From Winogradskya consettensis (GTDB lineage Bacteria; Actinomycetota; Actinomycetes; Mycobacteriales; Micromonosporaceae), in assembly GCF_018332715.1 (NCBI RefSeq), contig NZ_BOQP01000046.1, positions 1-64,000 on the forward strand: a DNA stretch of 64,000 nt. The letters are read 5' to 3'. Below the pieces are notes generated by a model that was not told the origin of the DNA, ran no database searches, and saw nothing but the letters and a program-made list of their open reading frames with translations. Below are positions 39,381-49,334 of this stretch, one piece after another. The position numbers and the translations under genes were made by a program. Every line of letters begins with the position of its first letter. Positions within the stretch are counted from its first letter, which is position 1.

Positions 39381-40094
39381 CTAACGCTTGGCGGCTGCTG
39401 CCGTGTCGAGCAGCCAGAGCGTGCGGGACGTGCCCGTCGCGCGGGCGGCCGGGAGGGACTGGTCGCCACCGAGGGCCGCGCCGACCGAGACCGCCTTGTC
39501 GGGGCCGGCCGCGACGAGCCAGACCTCCTTGGCCGACCGGATCGTCGCCAGGCTCAGCGAGATGCGCGTCGGCGGGGGCTTCGGGCTGTTGTGGACCGCG
39601 ATCGCCGTGCCGGTCTTCGCGGCGTCCGGGTGGCCGGGGAAGAGCGACGCGACGTGGCCGTCCTCGCCGACTCCCAGCATGAGCACGTCGAACTGGGGGG
39701 TGCCGGCCTCGGCGCTGTAACGGGCGGCCGCGGCCTCCGCGTCGTCGCCGTCCGGGCCGTCCGAGGCGGGCATCGCGTGCACGCGGGCCGGGTCGAGCGG
39801 GAGCGCGTCGAGCAGGGCCTCGCGGGCCTGGGTCTCGTTGCGGTCCGGGTCGCCGGCCGGCAGGAAACGCTCGTCGCCCCACCACAGGTCCACCCGGGAC
39901 CAGTCGATCGCGGCCGAGGCGGGCAGCTCCTTGACGGCGCGCAGCACCTTCGCCGCCACCCGGCCGCCGGTCAGGACGACGTCGGCACGGCCCCGGACCG
40001 CCTGCGCGTCGATGATGGAAGTGACCAGACGGGCGGCCACGGACGACGCCAGCACGTCGGCGTCGGGAACCACCACGACAACGGTCTCGCTCAT
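39381..40094 (-). CDS. pgl: 6-phosphogluconolactonase
   Basis: 237 aa. VVLTGGRVAAKVL near the N-terminus, WWGDERFLPAGDPDRNETQA in the middle and LMLGVGEDGHVASLFPGHP are the family motifs. It hydrolyses 6-phosphogluconolactone, the product of Zwf. Last gene of the minus-strand pentose phosphate operon; GGAGG lies seven bases before the ATG. Confidence 0.96.
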   Translation of the reverse strand: MSETVVVVVPDADVLASSVAARLVTSIIDAQAVRGRADVVLTGGRVAAKVLRAVKELPASAAIDWSRVDLWWGDERFLPAGDPDRNETQAREALLDALPLDPARVHAMPASDGPDGDDAEAAAARYSAEAGTPQFDVLMLGVGEDGHVASLFPGHPDAAKTGTAIAVHNSPKPPPTRISLSLATIRSAKEVWLVAAGPDKAVSVGAALGGDQSLPAARATGTSRTLWLLDTAAAAKR

Positions 40095-40118
40095 GAAAAA
40101 TCCTCCGGAACGTTGAAA

Positions 40119-40146
40119 GGGCCGCCCCGCCCAGGCGGAACGGCCC
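40119..40146 (-). terminator. Hairpin between opcA and pgl
   Basis: GGGCCG (40119-40124) pairs with CGGCCC (40141-40146), with an inner CCGCC/GGCGG stem. On the minus strand it ends CGGCCCTTTC just before the pgl ribosome site, so it may lower or separate pgl expression. Confidence 0.5.
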
Positions 40147-40181
40147 CATCGATCTTAGTTATCGCTGAATGCGGCGGTGCG

Positions 40182-41195
40182 TCAGGCGGCAGAACCGCCG
40201 GGGCCGGCCATCGCGGCCTCGTCGCCCGCGCGGGCGGCCAGGGCCGGGTCCTTCCACACGTGTACGCGCATCGGCGGCTTCGCGTCGAGGTTGCGGATGC
40301 CCGCCATCGCACCCAGGGCCTCGCCGTAGATCTGGTCGGCGTCGAGGCGGCGCAGCTCCTCCGCGAGCTCGTCACCGACCGGGCGCTTCGGCAGCGGCAT
40401 GTAGCGCGGCTCCTGGCCCGTCCGGCTGAACAGCGCCGTGCCCTCGTCGCGGGTGACCGAGACGCAGTCGCCGTTGGCGCACCTGAGCTCGACCGAGTGC
40501 ATCCGCGGCGCGCGGTCGGTCTGCTCCCAGACCGGCTCGATGCCCAGGCGGGACTTGAGCCAGCCGCACATCAGGGCGGCCGTCGGGTCGTCCTTGGGGG
40601 CGGTGACGGTGGCGCCGACAACCCGCTCGTCGGTGGTGTCGAACGCGCCGGCGACCAGGGTGCGCCACAGGGTGATCCGGGTCCAGGTGAGGTCCGTGTC
40701 GCCGGGGGCGTAGTCGAGGGCACGCTGCTTCAGGGCCGCGACCGGGTCCTTGGCGAGCTTGCTGTCGGTGATGCGGCGGTCGGCGACGACGCCGAGGAAG
40801 TCGTTGGCGATGACGTCCGGCGGGGCGCTGTGCCACCAGGTGACCACCGGGACGTCCGGGGCCAGCAGCGGCATGACGACCGACTCGGCGTGCAGGGCCA
40901 GCCGGCCGTACATGCGCATCACGACGGCCTCGGCCGGGCCGAGCCGGCCACCGACGACGATCTCCGCGTCGAGGCGGCTGCGGCCCTCCAGGTCGGAGCG
41001 GACCACGATGAGCAGCCGGCACGGGTGGGCCGAGGCGGCGATGGTGGCCGCTGCCTCCGCCTCGCGGACCTGCTTCTCCTCGACCACGGCGACCAGCGTG
41101 AGGGCGAGCCCGGAGGCCACACCGCCCGCACTGCGCCGTTCGGCGGCGAGGGCCTTGACGACCTCGTTGCCGGTGGTGTCCCACAAGCCGATCAT
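40182..41195 (-). CDS. opcA: Glucose-6-phosphate dehydrogenase assembly protein OpcA
   Basis: 337 aa. OpcA is needed for assembly or redox control of Zwf in cyanobacteria and actinomycetes. IGLWDTTGNEVVKALAAER opens the protein and PVVTWWHSAPP lies in the middle, both typical. ATG 41195 overlaps the zwf stop by four bases, which fixes the start. Confidence 0.94.
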   Translation of the reverse strand: MIGLWDTTGNEVVKALAAERRSAGGVASGLALTLVAVVEEKQVREAEAAATIAASAHPCRLLIVVRSDLEGRSRLDAEIVVGGRLGPAEAVVMRMYGRLALHAESVVMPLLAPDVPVVTWWHSAPPDVIANDFLGVVADRRITDSKLAKDPVAALKQRALDYAPGDTDLTWTRITLWRTLVAGAFDTTDERVVGATVTAPKDDPTAALMCGWLKSRLGIEPVWEQTDRAPRMHSVELRCANGDCVSVTRDEGTALFSRTGQEPRYMPLPKRPVGDELAEELRRLDADQIYGEALGAMAGIRNLDAKPPMRVHVWKDPALAARAGDEAAMAGPGGSAA

Positions 41196-42709
41196 GCTCG
41201 CCTCCAAGCACGGCCCTCGCGGGCCAGCATCTCGTCCGCGGCGCGCGGACCCCACTCGCCCGAACGGTACGGCTCGGGTTTGGTGCCGGCCCACGCCGCT
41301 TCGAGCGGGTCGATGACCTTCCAGCTCTGTTCGATCTCGGCGGCGTCCGGGAACAGCGACCGGTCGCCGACCAGCACGTCCAGGACGAGTCGCTCGTACG
41401 CCTCGGGGCTCGACTCGGTGAACGCCTCGCCGTACTGGAAGTCCATCGCGATGTCGCGGACCTCCATGGTGGTGCCCGGCACCTTGGAACCGAACTTGAG
41501 CACGACGCCCTCGTCCGGCTGCACGCGGATGACGAGCTGGTTGTTGCCCAGCATCTCCACGTCGGCCGGGTCGAACGGCAGGTGCGGCGCCTGCTTGAAC
41601 AGGATCGCGATCTCCGTCACCCGGCGCGGCATGCGCTTGCCCACGCGGACGTAGAACGGGACCCCGGCCCAGCGGCGGTTCTGGATGCCCAGCCGGACCG
41701 CGACGTACGTCTCGGTCTTGGAGTCGGCCGGAATGTCCTTCTCCTCGAGGTAGCCCACGGCGCGCTCGCCGGCGACCCACCCGGGGAGGTACTGCCCGCG
41801 AACCGAGCCCTCGTGGATGTCGGCGGGCAGGCTGATGGCCTTGAGGACCTTCAGCTTCTCGGCGCCGATGTCGATGGAGTCGAAGCTCGTGGGCTCCTCC
41901 ATGCCGACCAGGGCGAGCAGCTGCAGCAGGTGGTTCTGCAGCACGTCGCGGGCGGCACCGGAGGCGTCGTAGAACGCGGCCCGGGTGCCGATGCCGACGT
42001 CCTCGGCCATGGTGATCTGCACGGAGTCGACGTACTTGGAATTCCAGACCGGCTCGAACAGGCTGTTGGCGAAGCGCAGCGCCAGAATGTTCTGGACCGT
42101 CTCCTTGCCGAGGTAGTGGTCGATCCGGAAGACGTCCTCCGGGGTGAACACCTCGTCGACGAGCTGGTTCAGCGACTTGGCGGTGGCGAGGTCGTTGCCG
42201 AACGGCTTCTCGACCACGACCCGTCGCCAGCCGCCGGATTTCGCGTTGTCGGCCATCCCGGTGCGGTTCAGCTGGTTGAGCACCAGCGGGAACGCGGCCG
42301 GCGGGATGGAGAAGTAGAAGGCGACGTTGCCCGCGATGCCGTTGCGCTCGCGCAGGTCGTCGAGGGTCTCCGCGAGGTGGTCGAACGCCTCGTCGTCGTC
42401 GAACGAGCCGGGGACGAACTGGAACTGGCTCGCGAGCCGCTGCCAGACATCCTCCCGCCACGGCGTCCGGGCGCCCTTCTTGGCGGCGGCGTAGGCGAGC
42501 GACTCGAAGTCGCCGTCACCCCAGTCGCGCCGGGCGAAGCCGAGCACGACGAAGCCCGGCGGCAACAGACCCCGGTTCGCGAGGTCGTACACGGCCGGGA
42601 TCAGTTTCTTTCGTGACAGGTCACCGGTGACTCCGAAGATCACCAGAGCGCACGGCTCCGGGATCCTGGGCAGCCGTCGGTCCTGTGCTGTGCGCAGCGG
42701 ATTACCCAC
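41192..42709 (-). CDS. zwf: Glucose-6-phosphate 1-dehydrogenase
   Basis: 505 aa. The NADP site VIFGVTGDLSRKKL, the VVEKPFGNDL block and the substrate motif RIDHYLGKETVQN (catalytic His) are complete. It opens the oxidative pentose phosphate pathway. GTG 42709 is favoured by a GGATGGGA site; ATG 42718 (three residues longer) has its only AGG directly against the codon. Coupled to opcA. Confidence 0.97.
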   Translation of the reverse strand: MGNPLRTAQDRRLPRIPEPCALVIFGVTGDLSRKKLIPAVYDLANRGLLPPGFVVLGFARRDWGDGDFESLAYAAAKKGARTPWREDVWQRLASQFQFVPGSFDDDEAFDHLAETLDDLRERNGIAGNVAFYFSIPPAAFPLVLNQLNRTGMADNAKSGGWRRVVVEKPFGNDLATAKSLNQLVDEVFTPEDVFRIDHYLGKETVQNILALRFANSLFEPVWNSKYVDSVQITMAEDVGIGTRAAFYDASGAARDVLQNHLLQLLALVGMEEPTSFDSIDIGAEKLKVLKAISLPADIHEGSVRGQYLPGWVAGERAVGYLEEKDIPADSKTETYVAVRLGIQNRRWAGVPFYVRVGKRMPRRVTEIAILFKQAPHLPFDPADVEMLGNNQLVIRVQPDEGVVLKFGSKVPGTTMEVRDIAMDFQYGEAFTESSPEAYERLVLDVLVGDRSLFPDAAEIEQSWKVIDPLEAAWAGTKPEPYRSGEWGPRAADEMLAREGRAWRRA

Positions 42710-42820
42710 GTGTCCCATCCTGCCAGCTTTTTGTCGTCCCGAAGGGTTACAAGCAAGGGTCGGGTCCGCAACTTGTTGGGGACCGCCCCGTCGAAGTGGT
42801 GCGGCCGCCGGGTGGAGCAT

Positions 42821-42860
42821 GACCTGCCCGCGGCCGGGGTGAACCGGCCGCGGGCAGGTC
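42821..42860 (-). terminator. Strong hairpin between tal and zwf
   Basis: A perfect 17-bp stem: GACCTGCCCGCGGCCGG (42821-42837) with its complement at 42844-42860 and a six-base loop. It begins five bases after the tal stop. Without a T run it may be a processing or partial termination site inside the operon. Confidence 0.75.
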
Positions 42861-42865
42861 AGTGA

Positions 42866-44005
42866 TCACTTAGCGGCGTCGCTCGGGTTGCTCGCACCCT
42901 TGGCGGCGGCCTCGAGGGACTTCTTGACGTCCTCGAGCAGCTCGGACCAGCTGGCCTCGAACTTCTGCACGCCCTCGTCCTCGAGGACCTTGAAGACGTC
43001 CTCGAGGTCGACACCGATGGCGGCGACGTCGTCCATGACCTTCTGGGCCGTGGCGTAGGAGCCGGTGACGGTGTCGCCCCGGGTGTCGCCGTGGTCCTCG
43101 TACGCGCGGATGACCGCTTCCGGCATGGTGTTGACCACACCGGGAGCGATGAGCTCCTCGACGTAGATGGTGTCCTTGTAGGCCGGGTTCTTGGTCCCGG
43201 TCGACGCCCACAGCGGACGCTGCGGGAGGGCACCGGCGGCGGCCAGCGTCTTCCAGCGGTCGGTCGCGAAGACCTCCTCGTACGCCTGGTACGCGAGCTG
43301 CGCGTTGGCGACGGCGGCCTTGCCCTTGAGCGCCTTGGCCTCGTCCGAGCCGATCTTGTCGAGGCGCTTGTCGATCTCGGTGTCCACGCGGGAGACGAAG
43401 AACGAGGCGACCGAGCCGATCTTGCTCAGGTCGTGACCGTTCGCCTTGGCCTGCTCGATGCCGGCCAGGAACGCGTCCATGACGGCCCTGTAGCGCTCGA
43501 GCGAGAAGATCAGCGTGACGTTGACGCTGATGCCCTCGGCCAGGGTCGCGGTGATCGCCGGCAGACCCGCCTTGGTGGCCGGGATCTTGATGTAGACGTT
43601 CGGCCGGTCGACGAGCCACCAGAGCGTCTTCGCCTCGGCCTGCGTCTTCTCGGTCAGGTGCGCGCTGCGCGGGTCCACCTCGATGGAGACCCGGCCGTCG
43701 ACGCCGTTGGTCGCGTCGTACTGCGGGCGCAGCACCTCGGCGGCCCAGCGGACGTCGTACGAGGTGAGCAGGCGCACGGCCTCCTCGACCGTGACGCCCT
43801 GCGCGGCGAGGTCCTTGAGCTGGTCGTCGTACGCGGAGGCGTCAGCCAGCGCGGACGCGAAGATGCTCGGGTTGGTGGTTACACCGGCCACGTGCTGCTC
43901 GTTGAGCAGCTTGGCGAGCGAACCGGTCTGCAGCCGGACGCGGGAGAGGTCGTCGAGCCACACCGCTACACCCGCGGCGGAGAGCTCAGCCAGCCTGTCA
44001 GTCAT
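42866..44005 (-). CDS. tal: Transaldolase
   Basis: 379 aa, the long actinobacterial type. [13 protein letters not shown] at the N-terminus, [15 protein letters not shown] with the Schiff-base Lys, and [16 protein letters not shown] are present. Nine bases after tkt, clearly one operon. Confidence 0.97.
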   Translation of the reverse strand: MTDRLAELSAAGVAVWLDDLSRVRLQTGSLAKLLNEQHVAGVTTNPSIFASALADASAYDDQLKDLAAQGVTVEEAVRLLTSYDVRWAAEVLRPQYDATNGVDGRVSIEVDPRSAHLTEKTQAEAKTLWWLVDRPNVYIKIPATKAGLPAITATLAEGISVNVTLIFSLERYRAVMDAFLAGIEQAKANGHDLSKIGSVASFFVSRVDTEIDKRLDKIGSDEAKALKGKAAVANAQLAYQAYEEVFATDRWKTLAAAGALPQRPLWASTGTKNPAYKDTIYVEELIAPGVVNTMPEAVIRAYEDHGDTRGDTVTGSYATAQKVMDDVAAIGVDLEDVFKVLEDEGVQKFEASWSELLEDVKKSLEAAAKGASNPSDAAK

Positions 44006-44014
44006 CGGTACTCC

Positions 44015-46135
44015 TCAGTTTCCGGTCGTGTGACCGGTGATCTCGCCGACCTTGGCCAGGGCGGCGTTGGCCTTGGCCACCACGTTGTCCGCGGTGAAGC
44101 CGAACTGCTCGAAAAGAATCTTGGCGGGGGCGCTCGCGCCGTAGTGCTCGATGCTGACTGCCTCGCCGGCCTCGCCGAGGATACGGTCCCAGCTCATCCG
44201 GATACCGGCCTCGACGGTTACCCGGGCCTTGACACCACGCGGCAGGACTTCCTGCTGGTACGCGGTGTCCTGCTCGTAGAACCACTCGAGACACGGCATC
44301 GACACGACCCGGGTCGGGGTGCCCTCGGCCTCGAGCCGCTCCTGCGCGGTGAAGCAGAGCTGCAGCTCTGAGCCGGTGCCGATCAGGATGACCTTCGGCT
44401 CACCGCCGGTCGCCTCGGACACGATGTAGCCACCCTTGAGGGTGCCCTCCGCCGACGCGTACTTCTCGCGGTCGATGGTGGGGAGGTTCTGCCGGGACAG
44501 CGCCAGGGCGGTCGGGCGGTCGTTGTGCTCCATCGCGCCACGCCAGGCCCACGCGGTCTCGTTGGCGTCCGCCGGGCGCACCACGTCGAGGCCGACGATC
44601 GCGCGCAGCGCGGTCAGCGTCTCGATCGGCTGGTGGGTCGGGCCGTCCTCGCCGAGGCCGATCGAGTCGTGCGTCCACACGAACGTGACCGGGAGCTTCA
44701 TCAGCGCGGACAGCCGGACCGAGCCGCGCATGTAGTCGCTGAAGACGAGGAACGTGCCACCGTACGGGCGGGTGCCGCCGTGCACGGTGATGCCGTTCAG
44801 GATCGAGCCCATGCCGTGCTCACGGATGCCGAAGTGCAGCGTGCGGCCGTACTCGTTGCCGGGGAACGCCTTCGTGGCGTACTCGGCGGGGATGAAGGAC
44901 GGCTCGCCCTTCATCGTGGTGTTGTTGCTCTCCGCGAGGTCGGCCGAGCCGCCCCACAGCTCCGGCAGCACCGGCGCGAGCGCGTCGAGCACCTTGCCGG
45001 AGGCGGCGCGGGTCGCGATGCCCTTGGCGTCGGCCGGGAAGACCGGCAGCGCCTCGGTCCAGTTCTCGGGCAGCTTCTTCGCGGCGAGCCGGTCGAAGAG
45101 CGCCTTGCCCTCGGCGTTGCCCGCTGCCCAGGACTCGAACGCCTTGGTCCACTCGGTGTGCGCCGCGCGGCCCCGCTCGACGACCGTGCGGGCGTGCTCG
45201 AGCACCTCGGGAGCGACGTCGAACGTCTTCTCGACGTCGAAGCCGAGGATCTCCTTGGTGGCCTTGACCTCGTCGGCGCCGAGCGCGGAGCCGTGGATCT
45301 TGCCGGTGTTCTGCTTGTTGGGCGCCGGGTAGCCGATGATCGTGCGGAGCACGATGAACGACGGCTTGTCCGTCACGGCCTTGGCGGCCTCGATCGCGGC
45401 CCACAGCTCGGGGACGTCCTCGGTGTATTCGCCCTTCTCCGGGTCGCCCTTGCGCCAGTCGACGGTCTGGACGTGCCAGCCGTAGGCCGCGTAGCGCGCG
45501 CCGACGTCCTCGTTCTTGGCGATCCGGGTGTCGTCCTCGATGGAGATCTCGTTGTCGTCGTAGATCACCGTGAGGTTGCCGAGCTTCTGCACGGCGGCGA
45601 CCGCGCTCGACTCGTGGCTGACGCCCTCTTCGATGTCACCATCGGAGCACAGCGCGAAGATCTGGTGGTCGAAGAGCGAGTCGCCCTCGGCCGTCGGGTC
45701 GAACAGGCCACGCTCGCGGCGGGCGGCCATGGCCATGCCAACGGCGTTGCCGATGCCCTGGCCCAGCGGGCCGGTGGTGATCTCGACACCGGGGGTGTGG
45801 CCGTACTCGGGGTGACCCGGGGTGAGCGAGTCCCACTGGCGCAGCGACGCCAGGTCGTCCAGCTGCAGGCCGAAGCCGTTCAGGAACAGCTGGATGTAGA
45901 GGGTGAGGCTGGAGTGGCCACAGGACAGCACGAAGCGGTCCCGGCCGGCCCAGTGCGGGTCCGTGGGGTCGTGCCGCATCACCTTGTTGAACAGCAGGTA
46001 AGCGGCGGGGGCGAGGCTCATGGCGGTACCGGGGTGGCCGTTCCCGGCCTTCTCCACGGCGTCCATAGCCAGGACCCTTACGGTGTCGACCGCACGGCGG
46101 TCGAGATCAGTCCAGTTGAAGTCGTCTTTGGCCAC
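44015..46135 (-). CDS. tkt: Transketolase
   Basis: 706 aa. GNGHPGTAMSLAPAAYLLF, the thiamine diphosphate motif CSDGDIEEGVSHE with the downstream NDN-type region, FGIREHGMGSI and THDSIGLGEDGPTHQP are all in place. The start is GTG 46135 (GGGGAG ten bases before); the upstream frame to 46249 has no family similarity. First gene of the tkt-tal-zwf-opcA-pgl operon, divergent from ctaB. Confidence 0.97.
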   Translation of the reverse strand: MAKDDFNWTDLDRRAVDTVRVLAMDAVEKAGNGHPGTAMSLAPAAYLLFNKVMRHDPTDPHWAGRDRFVLSCGHSSLTLYIQLFLNGFGLQLDDLASLRQWDSLTPGHPEYGHTPGVEITTGPLGQGIGNAVGMAMAARRERGLFDPTAEGDSLFDHQIFALCSDGDIEEGVSHESSAVAAVQKLGNLTVIYDDNEISIEDDTRIAKNEDVGARYAAYGWHVQTVDWRKGDPEKGEYTEDVPELWAAIEAAKAVTDKPSFIVLRTIIGYPAPNKQNTGKIHGSALGADEVKATKEILGFDVEKTFDVAPEVLEHARTVVERGRAAHTEWTKAFESWAAGNAEGKALFDRLAAKKLPENWTEALPVFPADAKGIATRAASGKVLDALAPVLPELWGGSADLAESNNTTMKGEPSFIPAEYATKAFPGNEYGRTLHFGIREHGMGSILNGITVHGGTRPYGGTFLVFSDYMRGSVRLSALMKLPVTFVWTHDSIGLGEDGPTHQPIETLTALRAIVGLDVVRPADANETAWAWRGAMEHNDRPTALALSRQNLPTIDREKYASAEGTLKGGYIVSEATGGEPKVILIGTGSELQLCFTAQERLEAEGTPTRVVSMPCLEWFYEQDTAYQQEVLPRGVKARVTVEAGIRMSWDRILGEAGEAVSIEHYGASAPAKILFEQFGFTADNVVAKANAALAKVGEITGHTTGN

Positions 46136-46398
46136 GTCGGCTGTGCTCCTCGGGGCATGGTGTGGGAACCCTTTTGAGGTTGACCCTATCCAGTCCGCGT
46201 AAACCCCCGTCAGCGGAACGGTGCAGGCCCATACGCTGAGAGCGGACATCCCCCGCTCCGCGCTGTGACGGCGTGCACCCTCGACGGGGCGACCGAAGAG
46301 CTGCCCAGGCTGCGCGTAGTCTGTCCCGACGTACCGCCCGGTCGCACCGGCAACGGTTTACGCAATACCCCCTCGCCGATGCCGGAAGGTGGCTGTCC

Positions 46399-47349
46399 GT
46401 GAGCATGATCACCGAGCGACTCGCCCAGGAGCAGCCGCCGGGCCCGGATGAGGCGAGGCCGCGTCCCGGTTTCCGCGCCCTCTTCGCGGGCTACCTCTCG
46501 CTGACCAAGCCGCAGATCGTCGAGCTGATCCTCGTGACGACCATCCCGGCGATGATGTTCGCCGCGGGTGGCTGGCCGGATCTCGGCCTGATGGCGGTCG
46601 TCCTCATCGGTGGCGGTCTCGCCGCCGGCGCGGCCAGCACGTTCAACTGCTACATCGATCGCGACATCGACCAGCTCATGCGCCGCACCAAGCGCCGCCC
46701 GCTGCCGTCGCACACGATCACCCCGCGCGCGGTCCTGATCTTCGGCACGATCCTCACGGTGGTGTCGCTCACTCTCATGGCGACGTTCACCAACTGGCTC
46801 GCCACCGGACTGACCGCGGCCTCCATCTTCTACTACGACGTGATCTACACCATCTGGCTGAAGCGCCGCACCCCCACGAACACGTTCTGGGGCGGCATCT
46901 GCGGCGCGGCCCCCGTGCTGATCGCCTGGGCAGCCGTCACCGGCACCGTCGGCCCGGTCGCCTGGGCCCTCTTCGCGGTCGTCTTCTTCTGGCAGATGCC
47001 GCACTTCTACCCGCTGGCCATCAAGTACAAGGACGACTACGCCCGCGCCGGCATCCCCATGCTGCCCGTGGTCCGCTCGGCCCGCCGGGTGAACACCGAG
47101 ATCCTGCTCTTCACCGTCCTCACCCTGGTGTCGTCCCTGGCCGCCTGGCCGCTGGGCGCGAAGGACGGCATGGGCCCGATCTACGGCATCACCGCCATCG
47201 TCTCGGGCGCCTTCTTCCTCCTCGAGGCCCTCCGGCTGGCCGGTCGCTCCCGCCGCGGCGAGCCCCTCAAAGCAATGCGCCTGTTCCACTGGTCCATCAC
47301 ATACCTGACGATTCTTTTCATCGCAGTGGCAGTCGACGCCCTGATCTGA
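46399..47349 (+). CDS. ctaB: Protohaem IX farnesyltransferase
   Basis: 316 aa UbiA-fold membrane enzyme that makes haem O for cytochrome oxidase. [21 protein letters not shown] is the first Asp-rich prenyl-binding motif and [21 protein letters not shown] the second. The GTG start at 46399 is set by GGAAGG. ctaA lies 2 kb away, pointing at ctaB across three small genes. Confidence 0.96.
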   Translation: MSMITERLAQEQPPGPDEARPRPGFRALFAGYLSLTKPQIVELILVTTIPAMMFAAGGWPDLGLMAVVLIGGGLAAGAASTFNCYIDRDIDQLMRRTKRRPLPSHTITPRAVLIFGTILTVVSLTLMATFTNWLATGLTAASIFYYDVIYTIWLKRRTPTNTFWGGICGAAPVLIAWAAVTGTVGPVAWALFAVVFFWQMPHFYPLAIKYKDDYARAGIPMLPVVRSARRVNTEILLFTVLTLVSSLAAWPLGAKDGMGPIYGITAIVSGAFFLLEALRLAGRSRRGEPLKAMRLFHWSITYLTILFIAVAVDALI

Positions 47350-47542
47350 GATCTACATTGAGTGACGACAATGGAGTGACGTCGCACACGGTGCCCGTTT
47401 TTGAACCCCGTAGCGGTAACGCATCGTCACTCGATAGACGGAAAGCGTGACCGGGTCGAAACCGGACAATATCGGGTCATAACAATGCTTCGTCGAGGTA
47501 AACCCGCAGGTAATAGCCATCACAAAAGCGCCCGGTCACTGC

Positions 47543-47570
47543 TTGCTACGGCCAAAAGCGTGCCTACGCT
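47543..47570 (+). promoter_or_regulatory. Promoter for a leaderless small gene
   Basis: TTGCTA (47543-47548), 16 bases, TACGCT (47565-47570); the next gene's ATG is at 47577, where transcription should begin. No ribosome site precedes the ATG, so a leaderless transcript is likely. Confidence 0.5.
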
Positions 47571-47576
47571 TCAGTC

Positions 47577-47873
47577 ATGGCAGAAGGTTCCGATACGACA
47601 CTGAGCGCGGGCATCAAGTCTTTCGCCACCGGTCACGGCGGCGCCAAGGCGGTCATCGAGTACGTCGGCAAGCGCGGAGCCCGCATCGTCCTCGTGGGCG
47701 AGGACGGTGAATGGACCGACCAGTTCGCCGCCGGCGGCACGGACGTGGCCCGCAAGGCCTGCGACGCAGCCGGCGTCCAGGTGGAGAACGAATGGGAGCG
47801 CGAGCTCCTCGAGCAGATGCGCCCCAGCAACGACCTCTGGCGGTCGATGTCCCGCCGCAGCATGGCGCGCTGA
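47577..47873 (+). CDS. Small conserved-looking protein of unknown function
   Basis: 98 aa, soluble, mixed alpha/beta by eye: GGAKAVIEYVGKRGARIVLV, then DGEWTDQFAAGGTDVARKAC and a Glu/Arg-rich C-terminal helix. I do not recognise the family. Its codon use is normal for the window, and its start matches a well-placed promoter. Confidence 0.65.
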   Translation: MAEGSDTTLSAGIKSFATGHGGAKAVIEYVGKRGARIVLVGEDGEWTDQFAAGGTDVARKACDAAGVQVENEWERELLEQMRPSNDLWRSMSRRSMAR

Positions 47874-48203
47874 CTTTGCCGACCTGACTTTGCCAACCTG
47901 GCTCTCGCACCCTTTCCCACCCGCCGCGGCCCGGACCATCTCCGGGCCGCCCCCATATCCGGCGGCAGGGAAAGATCAACATCAATACCCGGCTGTCGTA
48001 GCCGGGTGGTGTGTACAGACCGCCGCTCCCGCCGAGGTCGGACCCGGCGACCCCAGGCGCCTGGCGGCGCCAGACCGGGCTCCCCAGGCCCTCGGCCTGC
48101 GTAAATGGTCACCCCGTCAAACCCAACGGCAACTGCTCACCCCGAGGCACGCGCCCCGGCAAACCCGGATGCGCCCCGGCCCGCGACCCGCCACGATGAT
48201 CCC
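47874..48203. other. 330-bp gap, no clear gene
   Basis: I see only Pro/Arg/Ala-rich open frames without coding character. One of them, open from ATG 48105, reads into the following gene and could give it a longer N-terminus, but the extra residues are low-complexity. Confidence 0.4.
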
Positions 48204-48755
48204 GTGACCCCTGGCCAGACCCGCGACACCGTTCTCCGGCGCATCCGGCTGACCGAGACAGCCATCGTGACCGGCTACGGCTTCCGCACGGATCAGCTGA
48301 TCAACTCGGCTCAGCTGATCGAGCTGGGCCTCGACGCGCTGCTCGCCGGAGTCGACACGCCGTCCCTGGCCGAGCTGGCGGGTCTCACCCGTGCCGAGGA
48401 ACCCGAGGCCACCGAGCTGTTCCGCCGCGTGGCCGACGAGCTGGGTCTGGCGGTGAGCCTTCCGGTGACCTCGGAGGGGCGCGACCGGGCCCTTCTGCTC
48501 CTCTGGGCGCAGCTGCTGCTGGACGGGACGCTCGACACAGTTGACGCCGCCGCCCGTCTGTACTGGGCCATCTCAGCCCTGGGGCACCCCGAGTCGCTCA
48601 GCGATCTGCTGACGGCCGTCGTCCGCTACGAGGACCGGGTGTCGTCGTTCGACATCATGGACGCGGACCGCACCCGCGACCTGGCCGAACTCGCAGGCCA
48701 CCTCGTCGCGGAGGCCCGCACACTCCTGCGGGCCGAGGATCGCGGGCCGGGCTGA
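48204..48755 (+). CDS. Unknown protein, first of a tandem paralogue pair
   Basis: 183 aa, all-helical by eye. Shares RIRLTETAIVTGY, GVDTPSLAELAGLTRAEEPEA and LFRRVADELGL with the next gene, along with ALLLLWAQLLLDGTL. I do not recognise the family. GTG 48204 is chosen because similarity to the paralogue begins there (TRDTVLRRIRLTE against RRDEVLTRIRLAE); no ribosome site is seen. Confidence 0.65.
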   Translation: MTPGQTRDTVLRRIRLTETAIVTGYGFRTDQLINSAQLIELGLDALLAGVDTPSLAELAGLTRAEEPEATELFRRVADELGLAVSLPVTSEGRDRALLLLWAQLLLDGTLDTVDAAARLYWAISALGHPESLSDLLTAVVRYEDRVSSFDIMDADRTRDLAELAGHLVAEARTLLRAEDRGPG

Positions 48756-49246
48756 TGACCGGCCCGGAGAGGCGCGACGAGGTGCTCACCCGGATCCGCC
48801 TGGCCGAGCTCGCTGTGATCACCGGGCACGCGCCCGGTTCGGATCAGCTCATCCGGCTGGGTGTCGAGGCGCTGCTCGCCGGGGTCGACTCACCCACGCT
48901 GGCCGAGCTCGCCGGTCTCACCCGCGCGGAGGAGCCGGAAGCCACCGCCCTGTTCCGCCGGGTGACCGACGAGCTGGGTCTGAACTGGGATCTCCCCGAC
49001 GATCCCGCCGAGCGGAACCGGGCTCTCCTGCGTCTCTGGTCCGGCATGCTGCTCGACGGCACGCTCACCCCGGACGACGCCGCCGAACGCCTCTACTGGC
49101 CCCTCTACGACCTCGGCCCCGTCGACGCGCTCACCCCGCTGCTGACCGCCGTGCTCCTCCACGAGGACGGCCAGTCGGCGTCGCCGCACGAGCTCACCAG
49201 GGATCTGGTCACCCAGGCCCGGAAGTTCCTCGACTCCGCTGCTTAG
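48755..49246 (+). CDS. Unknown protein, second of a tandem paralogue pair
   Basis: 163 aa, about half identical to the preceding protein over its length, with GVDSPTLAELAGLTRAEEPE, LFRRVTDELGLNWDLP and ALLRLWSGMLLDGTL. It lacks a stretch present in the first copy between DQLI and the LG-x-EALLAGVD core. The ATG overlaps the previous stop by one base (TGATG), so the two are coupled. Function unknown. Confidence 0.7.
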   Translation: MTGPERRDEVLTRIRLAELAVITGHAPGSDQLIRLGVEALLAGVDSPTLAELAGLTRAEEPEATALFRRVTDELGLNWDLPDDPAERNRALLRLWSGMLLDGTLTPDDAAERLYWPLYDLGPVDALTPLLTAVLLHEDGQSASPHELTRDLVTQARKFLDSAA

Positions 49247-49261
49247 GGGACGGGAGCGCGT

Positions 49262-49334
49262 TGCTCAGCGACGGGCGCGCGCTGCTCAGGCGACGGGCGC
49301 GCGCTGCTCAGGCGACGGGCGCGCCGGTCGGGGG
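49262..49334. repeat. 22-bp repeats across the ctaA stop codon
   Basis: Three units of TGCTCAGGCGACGGGCGCGC follow one another (about 49262, 49283 and 49305), the last one covering the ctaA stop and final codons. The copies downstream repeat the ctaA end, including its stop. Confidence 0.8.

Noticed and set aside
47440-47500. tRNA-like T-loop sequence GGGTCGAAACCGG
   Set aside because: No cloverleaf could be formed around it, and no acceptor stem or anticodon arm is visible.
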